From Candidatus Zixiibacteriota bacterium (lineage in GTDB: Bacteria > Zixibacteria > MSB-5A5 > GN15 > FEB-12), in the NCBI GenBank assembly GCA_034003725.1, contig JAVEYB010000017.1, positions 1-54,573 of the forward strand: a DNA stretch of 54,573 bases. The letters are read 5' to 3'. Below, piece after piece: positions 9,701 to 17,810 of the stretch (its first letter is position 1; the number at the start of each line of letters is the position of its first letter). The notes beneath the pieces were generated by a model. The model was not told the origin of the DNA. It did no database searches and saw only the letters and a program-made list of their open reading frames with translations. The position numbers were made by a program, and so were the translations under genes.

Positions 9701-9939
9701 ATCTCGACAAGACCTTCGACGGACTTCAGGTATTCTTCCTGCTTGTCGATGATTTCTTTTTCGATTTCTTCGGGCGACGCGCCGGGCCAGGAGGTCGACA
9801 CGGTGATAAACGGCTGCTCGACATCGGGGGTTAACTGGATCGGCACGCCGGTGATGGCCATGATACCTGCCAGCACGGCGATAAGGACGCCGACGGTGAC
9901 GGTCACCGGATACTGAATGGCGTTTTTGATGATATTCAC
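6775..9939 (-). CDS. RND-family efflux permease (HAE1-type)
   Basis: Inner-membrane proton-driven pump subunit of 1054 residues, normal for AcrB/MexB relatives. It opens with the expected cytoplasmic/TM1 start, has two large periplasmic loops, and the TM4 segment GMAFAVGMVVDASIVVLENI. In AcrB this segment has two adjacent Asp residues for proton relay; here it is VDA, a single Asp, as seen in several other HAE1 subgroups. The loop motif PSASSRILKTS follows TM6, and the C-terminal half repeats the fold, with TMLGFVILIGTVINNSILIV. The adaptor gene lies 15 bases upstream in the same operon. No TolC-type outer-membrane channel is in the window. Substrate cannot be told from sequence. Confidence 0.95.
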   Translation of the reverse strand: MNIIKNAIQYPVTVTVGVLIAVLAGIMAITGVPIQLTPDVEQPFITVSTSWPGASPEEIEKEIIDKQEEYLKSVEGLVEMNSSSDDGQGSITLEFPVGTDITGAVVRVTNKLNEVPEYPENADRPVVTSSGQMENVIAWFTISATRDGVYVPHMFSLVDEIVKPRLERVTGVAAINVYGGLDEELHVTFDPELLASSGITINEVIAALRSENLDISGGDFGEGKRRYVVRTISRFESPDQVEKTVITVRNSIPIRIGDIADVSLAYKKPVAQVRHLGRPSMALNAQRQIGANVLEVTENLLEQVDNINREILEPRGLKMANVYNQKGYINSAIDLVFDNLYLGSALAVLVLFLFLRSASSILIIGLSIPISVITTFVTMSLMGRTINVISLAGMAFAVGMVVDASIVVLENIYRHMQMGKPRLQAAVDGTQEVWGAVLASTVTTVAVFLPVVFIEERAGQLFRDIAIAISSAIAISLVVSITVIPSASSRILKTSTKLTNGKTTRLDRFSAHIAHLVDYVNARWQRRLATIVGMIAVSMGLTWVMLPDAEYLPNGNENLIFGFILPPPGYNLDEMVGIAEDVEGRLSHLWETPADQAKDLPGGGLSNFFFVALNNQAFLGMASRDETRGRELLPVANEALQSIPGAFGIANQRSLFSGSFSGTRSVQIDITGPDLNKVLAIARQVFGQVGQILPGSSSRPIPGLDLGNPEVSVYPDRVRAADIGFSASQIGQQVNALVDGAIVSEYRHQGREIDLVLKGRDDWTRHTQDIEQLPLASPTGRVITLGDLATVQQKQGPVTINHVERQRAVSVLVQLGDNISLEDAIARIQEQIVAPLRDQNQIGGLYDIQLSGAADDLTKLRVALLENFHMAIILTYLLLAALFQSFTYPIVILVTVPLATFGGVLGLQAVRLVDPYQGLDVLTMLGFVILIGTVINNSILIVYQALQLMREGYDPRSAVKESVRVRVRPIFMSTATSVLGMAPLVIMPGAGSELYRGLGSVVLGGLALSSVFTLVLTPLVFAFSIEAVVRVKSLFGRHATAVSTTPAFEEESIR

Positions 9940-9954
9940 GACGGCAACCTCGTG

Positions 9955-11103
9955 TTACTTCGGCTGGGCGGCGGGACGCCCGCCACCGTTGCTTGACAGT
10001 TGCACCTCGCCGTCGCCTTCGGAGCCGGGCTGGGGCTGGTCGGTTCGCACGGGGGCGCCGGGGAATATGCGTTCATTGCCGCGCACCACGACCGGCATGC
10101 CGGTCATCAGTCCTTCTCCGGCGACCGCGACCATTTTCCCGTCCGCAGACTTCACCTGCACCATAATGGGGGCAGCCTTGCCTTCGTGAACGGTGTAGAC
10201 CATCGTCATGGAACCATCGCGAACGATGGCGTCTTTCGAGACCGCGAGGCTCGTGAAGCGGTTATCGAGATTCAGGGTGGCGCGGACGAGTTTGCCTCCG
10301 GCGAGAAAGCGGTCGGCATTGGGGACCGTTATTATGACGGGGAACGTATGTGTTTCGGAGGCAGCCGAACGGGCAATACCGGTCACCTTTCCGGTGAGCG
10401 TTTCGTCCGAAATGTTGGATGCTTCGATAGTCACGGAGCTGCCGACCGACAGCTGGCCGTAGTGGCGTTCGGGCAGGTCGACGGTTACGGTGATGGAGGA
10501 CAGATCGACCATCTCGTACACGGGCGTGCCGACATTCACCCATTCTCCGACATCGACGACCCGTCGCAGGGTGTGTCCGGAGTAAGGGGCGCGGATCGTA
10601 CACTGATCCAGGTCGAGCGCCAGTTTGGCGCGCTCGGCATCGAGCTGAACGAACCGGGCTTCGGCGGAGACGGACCAGGCGCGCGCCGAGTCGATCGTGC
10701 TTTCGGGGATCAGTTTCTGTGAGAAGAGTTCCTCGGCGCGTTTGTGGTTTTGTTCGGCCAACAGCGCCTGCTGCCGGGCCTGCTCCGACTCGGCCTGTTT
10801 GGAGCGAAGAGCAAGGGCAATGCGGCTGGTGTCGATGGTGACCAGCGGCTGGCCCGCTTTGATCGGGTTGCCTTCGGCGGCGTTTATCGCGACTACGCGG
10901 CCGGCTACTTCGGAAACGATTCTGCTAGTGATCTTCGCCTCGGTGCGGCCGATCAGGGTGATCTGATCATGGAATTCGCGTTCGATCACCGGGTCGGTCA
11001 CAACGAGTGTCGGCGGCGGTCCCTGGGCGAGCAGGGGTGAGCCAACGGTCAGTGTCAGGGTGAACAGGATCGCGCGGCGGATGAGCCGAAGGGTCGGGGT
11101 CAT
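9955..11103 (-). CDS. RND efflux periplasmic adaptor subunit (membrane-fusion protein)
   Basis: A 382-residue adaptor linking the RND permease to an outer-membrane channel. The start at ATG 11103 is preferred because it follows AAAGGAATATGAGG and begins a signal peptide ending in LLAQG; a longer frame lacks one. The order is typical: barrel-sandwich/lipoyl half (VAGRVVAINAAEGNPIKAGQ), a coiled-coil hairpin rich in Ala, Glu and Gln (residues about 95-160), the second lipoyl half (CTIRAPYSGHTLRRVVDVGE), then beta-barrel and membrane-proximal domains. The C-terminus is Gln/Ser/Gly-rich. It is first in a two-gene operon with the permease. Confidence 0.94.
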   Translation of the reverse strand: MTPTLRLIRRAILFTLTLTVGSPLLAQGPPPTLVVTDPVIEREFHDQITLIGRTEAKITSRIVSEVAGRVVAINAAEGNPIKAGQPLVTIDTSRIALALRSKQAESEQARQQALLAEQNHKRAEELFSQKLIPESTIDSARAWSVSAEARFVQLDAERAKLALDLDQCTIRAPYSGHTLRRVVDVGEWVNVGTPVYEMVDLSSITVTVDLPERHYGQLSVGSSVTIEASNISDETLTGKVTGIARSAASETHTFPVIITVPNADRFLAGGKLVRATLNLDNRFTSLAVSKDAIVRDGSMTMVYTVHEGKAAPIMVQVKSADGKMVAVAGEGLMTGMPVVVRGNERIFPGAPVRTDQPQPGSEGDGEVQLSSNGGGRPAAQPK

Positions 11104-11336
11104 AACCTCATATTCCTTTTCATTGTCAGGGTATGTTCTCGTAAACGTATTTCCCTTAAACGCAGGCACGCTCAAATTGTTTACTGATTGGACCTATTTT
11201 GTCTCAAGAATGTGACATTGCTGAGGTGGCCGCCCCGGCATAAAATGGATTAATGAAATCCAAAATAGGACGAATGTCGGGATCAAAACGGCGGAGTTGC
11301 TGTTAATTGGGCACAGGAGGTCCGGGGAGATCAGAA

Positions 11337-11885
11337 ATGGAAAGGATTGATGTTATGATGCCGTCACGGTACGACCGGGAAGCGGTAGCTTTCATGTGGA
11401 AGGAATTGCAGGACATTGGGGTACAGCCCCTCAGCTCGGCCGCCGCGGTTGACCGGTTTCTGGCGGACGGGGAGGGAACGTCGTTGCTGGTGGTGAATTC
11501 GGTCTGTGGTTGCGCGGCCCGGATGGCGCGTCCGGCAGTGGCGCTGGCGCTTCAGCACGAGGTGATCCCGGATCGGATGGGAACCGTTTTTGCCGGGGTG
11601 GACATGGACGCGACTGCAAAGGCCCGTGAATACATGCCCGATATTGCGCCCTCGTCGCCGTCGGTGTTTCTGTTCAAAAACGGGAAACTGGTGCACGCGG
11701 TGCACCGCAGCGAGATCGAAGGTCGTCACCCGGAGGACATCGCCGGCGGATTGATTGCGTCTTTCTCCGAGCATTGTTCGGCCCAGGGGCCGTCGGTTTC
11801 TCCCGATGTCGTCAGGCAGATTTTCAAATTGACGGTTGCACCGGCGTGCGGCTCGAGTTTCGAGAGGCCCGGGCAGGGCGAGTAG
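11337..11885 (+). CDS. BrxA/BrxB-family bacilliredoxin
   Basis: A thioredoxin-fold protein of about 182 residues, slightly longer than the ~145-residue BrxA/BrxB (YphP/YqiW) family. The key motif is VNSVCGCAARMARP, where the CGC takes the place of the CxxC of thioredoxins. SPSVFLFKNGKLVHAVHRSEIEG is the family's central strand-loop with the cis-Pro region. In Firmicutes these enzymes remove bacillithiol from proteins. Outside Firmicutes they occur without bacillithiol genes, and no such gene is visible here. ATG 11337 is preceded by GGGGAGA; a TTG at 11307 is less likely. The extra C-terminus (after SFSEHC) is unlike the family core. Confidence 0.88.
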   Translation: MERIDVMMPSRYDREAVAFMWKELQDIGVQPLSSAAAVDRFLADGEGTSLLVVNSVCGCAARMARPAVALALQHEVIPDRMGTVFAGVDMDATAKAREYMPDIAPSSPSVFLFKNGKLVHAVHRSEIEGRHPEDIAGGLIASFSEHCSAQGPSVSPDVVRQIFKLTVAPACGSSFERPGQGE

Positions 11886-11912
11886 TCCGGATCCATACAA
11901 GAGAGTCAGCAA

Positions 11913-11945
11913 ACAGGCCGCCTCGATTCAGTCGGGGCGGCCTGT
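11913..11945. terminator. bidirectional hairpin between convergent genes
   Basis: A perfect 10-bp stem ACAGGCCGCC/GGCGGCCTGT with a 13-nt loop lies 27 bases past the bacilliredoxin stop and 25 bases past the stop of the convergent gene. T-richness after the stem is slight on both strands, so termination efficiency is uncertain. Confidence 0.6.
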
Positions 11946-11970
11946 CGCGTATTTGGGACTGCGGCGGGAT

Positions 11971-14595
11971 TTACAGGATGACGACCAGTTTGCCCATCTG
12001 TACCCGGCCGGAGTCGTAGTCTTCGACGACCCAGTAGTAAATCCCCGATACGATCATCTGGGTGTTGCGGGAGATGAGGTCCCATTCGGCGTGATGGGCC
12101 GTGGGATCCGACGGGGACTTATCGTGCTCAAGTTCGCGAATCAGGTCGCCGTCGAGAGAGAAAATCTTGATCGTGCACCGGGGGGGCAGGTTTTCGAAGT
12201 GGATTCGCCGGAGGCGGTCGGGGATAAAAAAGCGCGGATTGCGCCCCTCGTAGCCATTCGCGATGTACTCGTCGTCGATCCGGTACGGATTTGGATAGAT
12301 GAAGACATCGGGGAGGACATCGCCGAGCTGGTTGGCCGATCCGGCGGCGTAGGCCTCGACCGCGCGAAGGGTGCGGGAGGTCTCCAACGGCTTCAGCCCG
12401 GCTACCGGGGAGCCGAAATCAAACGCGGTAACAGTCACCCAGTACGGCACGGTCGGCAGGAGGCTGTTGATCGTGTATTCGTATTCGTAGTACTTCAGAT
12501 ACCCGTCCGGCGTGTAATCGTCATCGGTGAGCGGCGGAATCGGGACGCGCGCGTCCGGATATCTCTTTTTGATACCGTTCGGCTCGGTCAGGCTGGAGGC
12601 GTTGTATTCATGCCTGACGAAGTAAAACGCGGAGTCGGGGAAGTCCGGATGTACGTACGGGGCCGCCGGTGAGTACCAGAGCGGGTCCCACAGCGTGTCG
12701 AGGCACCCGTCGCTGCCCCTTGCGTACAGGCAGCGGAGAGAGTCGATGGTGAAGGGGTGGTCGCGCAGTTCGAAGCCGGGCTCCGGCTGTTTTTTGGTGT
12801 TGAAGACGTACTTGTCGTAATTCTCGATATCGTAGGTCGAGACCATGGTAAAACTGGCATCGCGGTTGTCGCGTGCGAAATACACGTGGTATCCCTCGAA
12901 GTCGTTGATGCCGGAGAAAATATCCTGGGAGGTTTCCGATTCCTGCCCATTCCAGCGAAGGCGCAGTCCCAGCAGCGACTGTTCGACCCATACGCGCGGT
13001 GCGGGAGGAGGAGATGCGGCCCGGTAGTCGGGCTCGCCGTCGCCCTGATAGTAGAATGTGTCAACGACCGAAGGCACCCACTGGCCGTCCACGAAAACCG
13101 AATCATAGACGCAGACGCGGAACTTGCCGGCGTACCCGTCGCCATCCGTGTCGACGCCGGGATTGTCGTATACCCATGAGGCCCACACGGCGTTTTGCGC
13201 GAATTCGGGAAAATTCAGAAACGACAGGTAGCGTTCGGGTCGGTAAGCGTTGCGGAGGTTCCACATGACGTTGCGGTTGTAGGTATGGAACCCTTCGCCT
13301 CCGACAAACGCGAAGGGGATGGTGTACGAGGCGCCGGGGGGCAGGTAGTTGGGCCCGACGGAGAGAATGTACTGGATGTCGGCCCCCTGAGATATCTGGA
13401 TCGCTTTGTTGCGGTTATCCATGTATGTCCATTCGGGGTCAGTGGCCCTGATGCCATACTGGAAGATCTGACTGTAGTCGATTTCGCCGTTGCTCATGAG
13501 GAAATAGCGTTCCCGGTCGCCCGAGGGGCTGCCGAGGCCGCCGGCGATCATCCGCCGCAGGTTGACCCGCTTCTGCGGTCCGTAGTCATCGGGGGCGTAC
13601 GAATCCTGAATGTACCAGTTGTAGGTCACGTACTCATTGTTCACCGGATCGCTGAGCAGACGGACGCCGGTGACGTTGGGTACGGAGAATTTCCCGGAGG
13701 CGTAATCGCCGTCCGCGTCGATAGCCCACGCGAGTCGAAGGGTGTCTTCCCATTCGCAGCCGTCGCGCTCCCCGGGATATGAGAACAGGTACCCGGTGAC
13801 GTCATCTTCGCCGCCTTCGATTGGCTTGCTGGGGCGGTCGCTCTGGATGGGGCTGAAGGTGGGATGGTAGACGGAAACATCGGGATCCATATAGAATCCG
13901 AAAAACACGTCTTTGAGCAGTTGTTTGCCGATGTTTTTGACCTGGTATTCGAGCAGCACAAAGTCGTCGGCATAGCCGAACGACCACATGTACGACCGCT
14001 GCGTGATTTCGACGCCGAGCGGTTTGTGGGAGCGACCGTCGTAACCGTCAAACGACGGAAACGGATTGTTGAACGTAAAGGTGTCGGTATAGACGGCGAT
14101 GAAGTCCTGTTCCGACAGTGCATCGCTGGGTTCGTTGTTGAGCGGATCGAAGGTCTGCACGCGTCGCACGATATCACCGAAGGGCGGTGAATCGGGGGCG
14201 AATTCGCGTGACGACGTAAACCGATCGGTGGCGGTCGAGACGAGCGTGTCGTTGCCGACCACGGCGCCGACCCAGATGCCGCCCTTAAACAGATAGACGG
14301 TACCGCTTCCGAGCGGGTACTCGGCATCGGGGACGCGGTCGCCCGTGACGCAATCGATCCAGGGCAGATCGGCGCCGGAGCCGAACTGGCCCCAGTTGGA
14401 GACGGTGAAGCCGATTCGTCCGATGTTGTGGGCGGCGTAGCAATAGGCCGGGTATGCGGCCGATGCCGGCGCGGCTGAGCGGTCCTGTCCGGCGGATTCC
14501 ATGGCGGAGCGGGCAAATCCAGCCGAAACCGTCACGGCGACAAGAGTCATGGCGATAGCGGCGATGCGGGGGAGATTACGAGCGGAAGAAGTCAT
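11971..14595 (-). CDS. large secreted protein with C-terminal sorting-like module
   Basis: A secreted protein of 874 residues with an N-terminal signal peptide (hydrophobic AAIAMTLVAVTVSAG, residues ~12-26). I do not recognise an enzyme. The middle is rich in aromatic and Asp residues and contains a calcium-loop-like stretch (DTDGDGYAGKF near residue 480) and beta-rich segments. It ends with the pattern IYPNPYRID...IKIFSLDGDLIRELEHD...GIYYWVVEDY...GKLVVIL, which resembles the FlgD/T9SS-type C-terminal module of FCB-group secreted proteins. This suggests outer-surface export or anchoring, though the secretion machinery is not in the window. The gene is monocistronic. Confidence 0.82.
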   Translation of the reverse strand: MTSSARNLPRIAAIAMTLVAVTVSAGFARSAMESAGQDRSAAPASAAYPAYCYAAHNIGRIGFTVSNWGQFGSGADLPWIDCVTGDRVPDAEYPLGSGTVYLFKGGIWVGAVVGNDTLVSTATDRFTSSREFAPDSPPFGDIVRRVQTFDPLNNEPSDALSEQDFIAVYTDTFTFNNPFPSFDGYDGRSHKPLGVEITQRSYMWSFGYADDFVLLEYQVKNIGKQLLKDVFFGFYMDPDVSVYHPTFSPIQSDRPSKPIEGGEDDVTGYLFSYPGERDGCEWEDTLRLAWAIDADGDYASGKFSVPNVTGVRLLSDPVNNEYVTYNWYIQDSYAPDDYGPQKRVNLRRMIAGGLGSPSGDRERYFLMSNGEIDYSQIFQYGIRATDPEWTYMDNRNKAIQISQGADIQYILSVGPNYLPPGASYTIPFAFVGGEGFHTYNRNVMWNLRNAYRPERYLSFLNFPEFAQNAVWASWVYDNPGVDTDGDGYAGKFRVCVYDSVFVDGQWVPSVVDTFYYQGDGEPDYRAASPPPAPRVWVEQSLLGLRLRWNGQESETSQDIFSGINDFEGYHVYFARDNRDASFTMVSTYDIENYDKYVFNTKKQPEPGFELRDHPFTIDSLRCLYARGSDGCLDTLWDPLWYSPAAPYVHPDFPDSAFYFVRHEYNASSLTEPNGIKKRYPDARVPIPPLTDDDYTPDGYLKYYEYEYTINSLLPTVPYWVTVTAFDFGSPVAGLKPLETSRTLRAVEAYAAGSANQLGDVLPDVFIYPNPYRIDDEYIANGYEGRNPRFFIPDRLRRIHFENLPPRCTIKIFSLDGDLIRELEHDKSPSDPTAHHAEWDLISRNTQMIVSGIYYWVVEDYDSGRVQMGKLVVIL

Positions 14596-14683
14596 CGATT
14601 CCTGCTGTTACCGAAGAAGTGATGGTGGTCCCTGCTCCCGCAAACGGCGGGAGGCTCACGTATACAACGAAGGAGGTGCGCAT

Positions 14684-14719
14684 ATGTTTACAATAAATAA
14701 CAATCGCATCGCCCCGTAA
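14684..14719 (+). CDS. possible 11-residue leader or flagellin-like remnant
   Basis: An optimal ribosome site AAGGAGGT (14670-14677) is followed 7 bases later by ATG and an 11-codon frame MFTINNNRIAP with a TAA stop. The first residues resemble the conserved flagellin start (M-F/S-x-I-N-N-N-I-A). No flagellin continues in any frame after the stop. It may be a leader peptide, a decayed flagellin start, or chance. The strength of the ribosome site is what makes it notable, because no real plus-strand gene follows. Confidence 0.3.
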   Translation: MFTINNNRIAP

Positions 14720-14799
14720 ATCGGATTTTTGCCACGGGCGCCCGGATGTGTTATTGCCCCCGGGCGTTGCGCCCCTCGCCAGGGCCCCTTCCGGCACAA

Positions 14800-15399
14800 T
14801 CAGGAGCCGGAGTAGTATGGATTCATGCCGGCGGCATGATCGGTCATATCAACAACTTCGGTGATCTCAGGCAGATGAGAGAAGACGATCTTCTCGATCC
14901 CTTGTTTCAGTGTCACGGACGATGCCGCGCATCCCTGACAGCCGCCGGAAAAGCTGATGTACGCGGACGTCCCGCGAACGTCGACCACTTCGACATGGCC
15001 ACCGTGCTGCCCGACCGCCGGATTGATTTCGCTCTCGACCAGGGCTTCCAGTTTCTCGCGCAATTGCTGTTCCGAGGGCAGGCGCCGACGAACCGCATCG
15101 CTGATCAACGGCCGTCCGCTTGCGATAGCTGACCGGATGGCGGAGCCGATCTGTCGGCCCAGGGTGGGCCAGTCGTCTTCGCTGCGCTTGGCAATCATGA
15201 CCACGTTGTTGTAGACGAACACCTGGCTGATGCCGTCGATCGCAAACAACGCCTCCAGCAGCGGCGAGCCCTCGGCCATCTCGCGACTGGTGCATCGCAC
15301 TGATCCTTCCGGATAGACCGGATGACTGAGCGTGAATTTGCATATGTGCGGGTCGAGCTGCGGCTCGCCGGTTATTCTTATGTCGCTGGTGGCGCTCAT
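14800..15399 (-). CDS. NFU-type Fe-S cluster scaffold protein
   Basis: A 199-residue iron-sulfur carrier with two domains. The N-terminal NFU_N-like domain (about 10-95) contains SPLLEALFAIDGISQVFVYNN and the MIAKRSEDDW pattern. The C-terminal NifU-like domain (about 115-185) carries the cluster-binding GGCQGCAASSVTLKQGIE with its CxxC. In the family it holds and passes on 4Fe-4S clusters. It lies 15 bases downstream of an Mrp/NBP35-type ATPase gene on the same strand, so the pair looks like an Fe-S cluster assembly operon. Confidence 0.93.
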   Translation of the reverse strand: MSATSDIRITGEPQLDPHICKFTLSHPVYPEGSVRCTSREMAEGSPLLEALFAIDGISQVFVYNNVVMIAKRSEDDWPTLGRQIGSAIRSAIASGRPLISDAVRRRLPSEQQLREKLEALVESEINPAVGQHGGHVEVVDVRGTSAYISFSGGCQGCAASSVTLKQGIEKIVFSHLPEITEVVDMTDHAAGMNPYYSGS

Positions 15400-15414
15400 G
15401 GCAGTACCTCCGGA

Positions 15415-16608
15415 TTACACATCAAACGACGGCGGGCGGTCTTCAGCCGAGTCGCCTTCGTCGATCGAACGCAAGTGGTCAAAAGTGTAGATGCCGGTGG
15501 AGTGACGATCGGAGAACGTGATGCTCAGACCGTACCGGCCGACGGGTTTGATGTCGGTGATGCTGATATCGAGGGGAACGCGGGACGGGTCGAGCAGTTG
15601 TCTGCCGGTGTCCTCGTCGATGCAATTGGCGCACGTGCAGGACTTGCGCAGATGGTAGGCGGTGTGCCGTGTGCGGAGATCGCCGGGCCAGTCGATTGTC
15701 AGGGTGCGATCATCGGTCAACTCCAGCGCCAGCGGCTCGGTACCATCGCAGGCCTGACGGCGGGTGATTTCTTCGGCGAGACGGTCGGCGACTTTCAGAA
15801 ACGCTCTGGACGGCTCGCTGTCCGGGGACGCCGACACGACGGGGGCGCCCTGCTCGCCGGACATCATGATCTCCGGGTCGAGCGGAATCGCGCTGAGAAA
15901 GGGGACGCCCAGGCGCTCCGCCATCGTCCTGCCTCCGCCTTCCTTGAAGATGGCGGTCGTCTTGCCGCAGTGTGTGCAGGTGAAGCCGCTCATGTTTTCG
16001 ATGATGCCGAGGACGGGGACATTGACCTGTTCGAACATCCGGAGTCCCTTTTTTGCGACACCGAGGGCGACATCCTGCGGAGTCGTGACGATGACGGCGC
16101 CGGTGAGGGCGGCCTGCTGCGCCAGCGTGAGCTGCACGTCGCCGGTGCCCGGGGGGAGGTCGATCAGGAGAAAGTCGCGCTCGCCCCACTCGACGGCGCC
16201 GATGAATTGCATAATCATTTTCATGGCGATCGGCGCGCGCCAGATGACCGGTGTGTCCTCGTCGATAAGCAGGCCGATCGAGATGAAATCGATCCCGTGG
16301 CGGCTGACGGGGGTCAGTTTCTGGTCGTCGGTGATGGCGGCTTTGTCGGACCCGGCCCCGAGCATGCCCGGCTGGCTGGGGCCGTAGATATCCGCATCCA
16401 TCAGCCCGACCCGGTAGCCCCGCTGTTTGAGCGCGAACGCCAGGTTAGCCGCGACCGTGGATTTCCCGACACCTCCCTTGCCGCTGGCGACTGCCACGAT
16501 GTGTTTAACGCCGGCAAGTGACGGCGGCACGGAGCGGGCCGGCATCGCTTTGGGCGCAGCCGACGGGGCGGTGGTGGCGGTCTCTTTTTCGTTCTTGCGA
16601 AACATCAT
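15415..16608 (-). CDS. Mrp/NBP35 (ApbC) Fe-S carrier ATPase with C-terminal DUF971 domain
   Basis: A P-loop ATPase of about 397 residues. The deviant Walker A is ASGKGGVGKST; LMDADIYGPSQPG follows, as in the Mrp/ApbC family. The cluster-binding CxxC lies in FTCTHCGKTT. LLIDLPPGTGDVQL is the switch/Walker B region. After residue ~300 a second domain appears, with DWPGDLRTRHTAYHLR, an SCTCANCIDEDTG Cys cluster and TDIKPVGRYGLSITFSD. This is the DUF971 (GBBH-like N-terminal) domain, known fused to Mrp in some bacteria. ATG 16608 follows GTGAGGACGAAAGTA. It is first in a pair with the NFU gene. Confidence 0.93.
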   Translation of the reverse strand: MMFRKNEKETATTAPSAAPKAMPARSVPPSLAGVKHIVAVASGKGGVGKSTVAANLAFALKQRGYRVGLMDADIYGPSQPGMLGAGSDKAAITDDQKLTPVSRHGIDFISIGLLIDEDTPVIWRAPIAMKMIMQFIGAVEWGERDFLLIDLPPGTGDVQLTLAQQAALTGAVIVTTPQDVALGVAKKGLRMFEQVNVPVLGIIENMSGFTCTHCGKTTAIFKEGGGRTMAERLGVPFLSAIPLDPEIMMSGEQGAPVVSASPDSEPSRAFLKVADRLAEEITRRQACDGTEPLALELTDDRTLTIDWPGDLRTRHTAYHLRKSCTCANCIDEDTGRQLLDPSRVPLDISITDIKPVGRYGLSITFSDRHSTGIYTFDHLRSIDEGDSAEDRPPSFDV

Positions 16609-16874
16609 TACTTTCGTCCTCACACTCTGGTACGCAATCCGGCGGTCCGACCGCAAGGCCGGCACGCTGCAGAAGCGACAGCTTTACTGCTCCAACGCTA
16701 CGGGCAGCCAAAGGTTCACTCGATACGACCAAATAGGTCCCCTGTCAAGGGGATTGGGAAAATGGACGGTGGGGACTGGCGAAGCGGGATGTAAACGCGT
16801 ATCATGGCGATGCCGGATTCGGGTTCGGCGCCATACCCCGACCAGACCGGAGACGCCAACAGGTGGAGGATTAC

Positions 16875-17762
16875 ATGCCATTGAAAAAAAAGAAGATACG
16901 CTTGCCCGGACGTGTGGGACTGGTCGTCGCTGCAGTCGTCTGGTGCCTGGCGACGGTTTCCGTATCGGCCCAGCAGGAGGAGCAACCGATGAGCGACAAG
17001 CCACGGCATTTCATGATAACACTGCTCGGCACCCGCGACGGATGGCCGGACAATATGACCCCGGACGAAGAGCGGATTATGAGCGAGCACTTCAAGTATT
17101 TGAAGGAGTTGACGCGCCGGGGCACGGTGTTGATGGCGGGGCCGGTGTCCGAGCAGTTCGGGTTGATCGTGCTCGAAGTGCGTTCGGAGGAGGAGGCGCG
17201 CGCCATCATGGAGAAAGAACCGTCGGTGGTGCAGGGTGTGCACACATATGAGATATCCCCGATGGTAGCATCGTTGATGGCGTCGAAGGCGCCTGTTTTC
17301 CGGGCAGTCGAGAATCCGACGGAGACGGTGCTTCGCAAGGAGGTGGTCGTTGCGGCGCCGCTGGCCGACGTATGGCGGTGCTGGACGACGAGTGAGGGAG
17401 TGAAGAGCTTCATCGCGGCCGATGCAAACGTGCAGCTTCGCGTGGGCGGGGCGTACGAGTGGTACTTCTCAACCGAGGCTCCTCCGGGCGAGCGCGGTTC
17501 GGAAGATTGCCGGGTGCTGAGTTTTTTGCCGATGGAAATGCTGTCGTTCGAGTGGAATGCGCCCCCGCAGTTCGGGGAGCGGCGGTATATCAAGACCCGG
17601 GTGGTGGTGCAGTTCGACGAGATCGAGCCGGGACAGGTGCGGGTGGCGCTTTCGCAGTTGGGCTGGGGTGAGCCGGAGCAGTGGCAGGAAATCTACGACT
17701 ATTTCGACCGCGCCTGGGGCTACGTGCTGGGGGCGCTCAAGAAGCACCTCGAAGGCGAATAA
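16875..17762 (+). CDS. exported YciI-SRPBCC (AHSA1-like) two-domain protein
   Basis: A 295-residue protein with a lysine-rich start and a hydrophobic signal segment ending near VSVSAQQ (residue ~33). The first domain (about 45-135) is YciI-like: FMITLLGTRDGWP, LKELTRRGTVLMAGPV, GLIVLEVRSEEEARAIMEKEP. The second (about 150-290) is an SRPBCC/AHSA1-type ligand-binding fold: LRKEVVVAAPLADVWRCWTT, VQLRVGGAYEWYF, LSFEWNAPPQFG, then a long C-terminal helix. YciI and AHSA1 domains are usually cytoplasmic, so export is unusual. ATG 16875 follows GGTGGAGGA. It stands alone and its function is unknown. Confidence 0.85.
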   Translation: MPLKKKKIRLPGRVGLVVAAVVWCLATVSVSAQQEEQPMSDKPRHFMITLLGTRDGWPDNMTPDEERIMSEHFKYLKELTRRGTVLMAGPVSEQFGLIVLEVRSEEEARAIMEKEPSVVQGVHTYEISPMVASLMASKAPVFRAVENPTETVLRKEVVVAAPLADVWRCWTTSEGVKSFIAADANVQLRVGGAYEWYFSTEAPPGERGSEDCRVLSFLPMEMLSFEWNAPPQFGERRYIKTRVVVQFDEIEPGQVRVALSQLGWGEPEQWQEIYDYFDRAWGYVLGALKKHLEGE

Positions 17763-17810
17763 AAAAACCGGTCCCGGGACATCTGTGCGAGTACGATCCG
17801 CAAGAAGTCG

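Noticed and set aside
17763-17790. Terminator at the end of the flippase-like operon
   Set aside because: A T-run is present on the minus strand, but the adjoining palindrome GTCCCGGGAC has no room for a loop; too weak to call.
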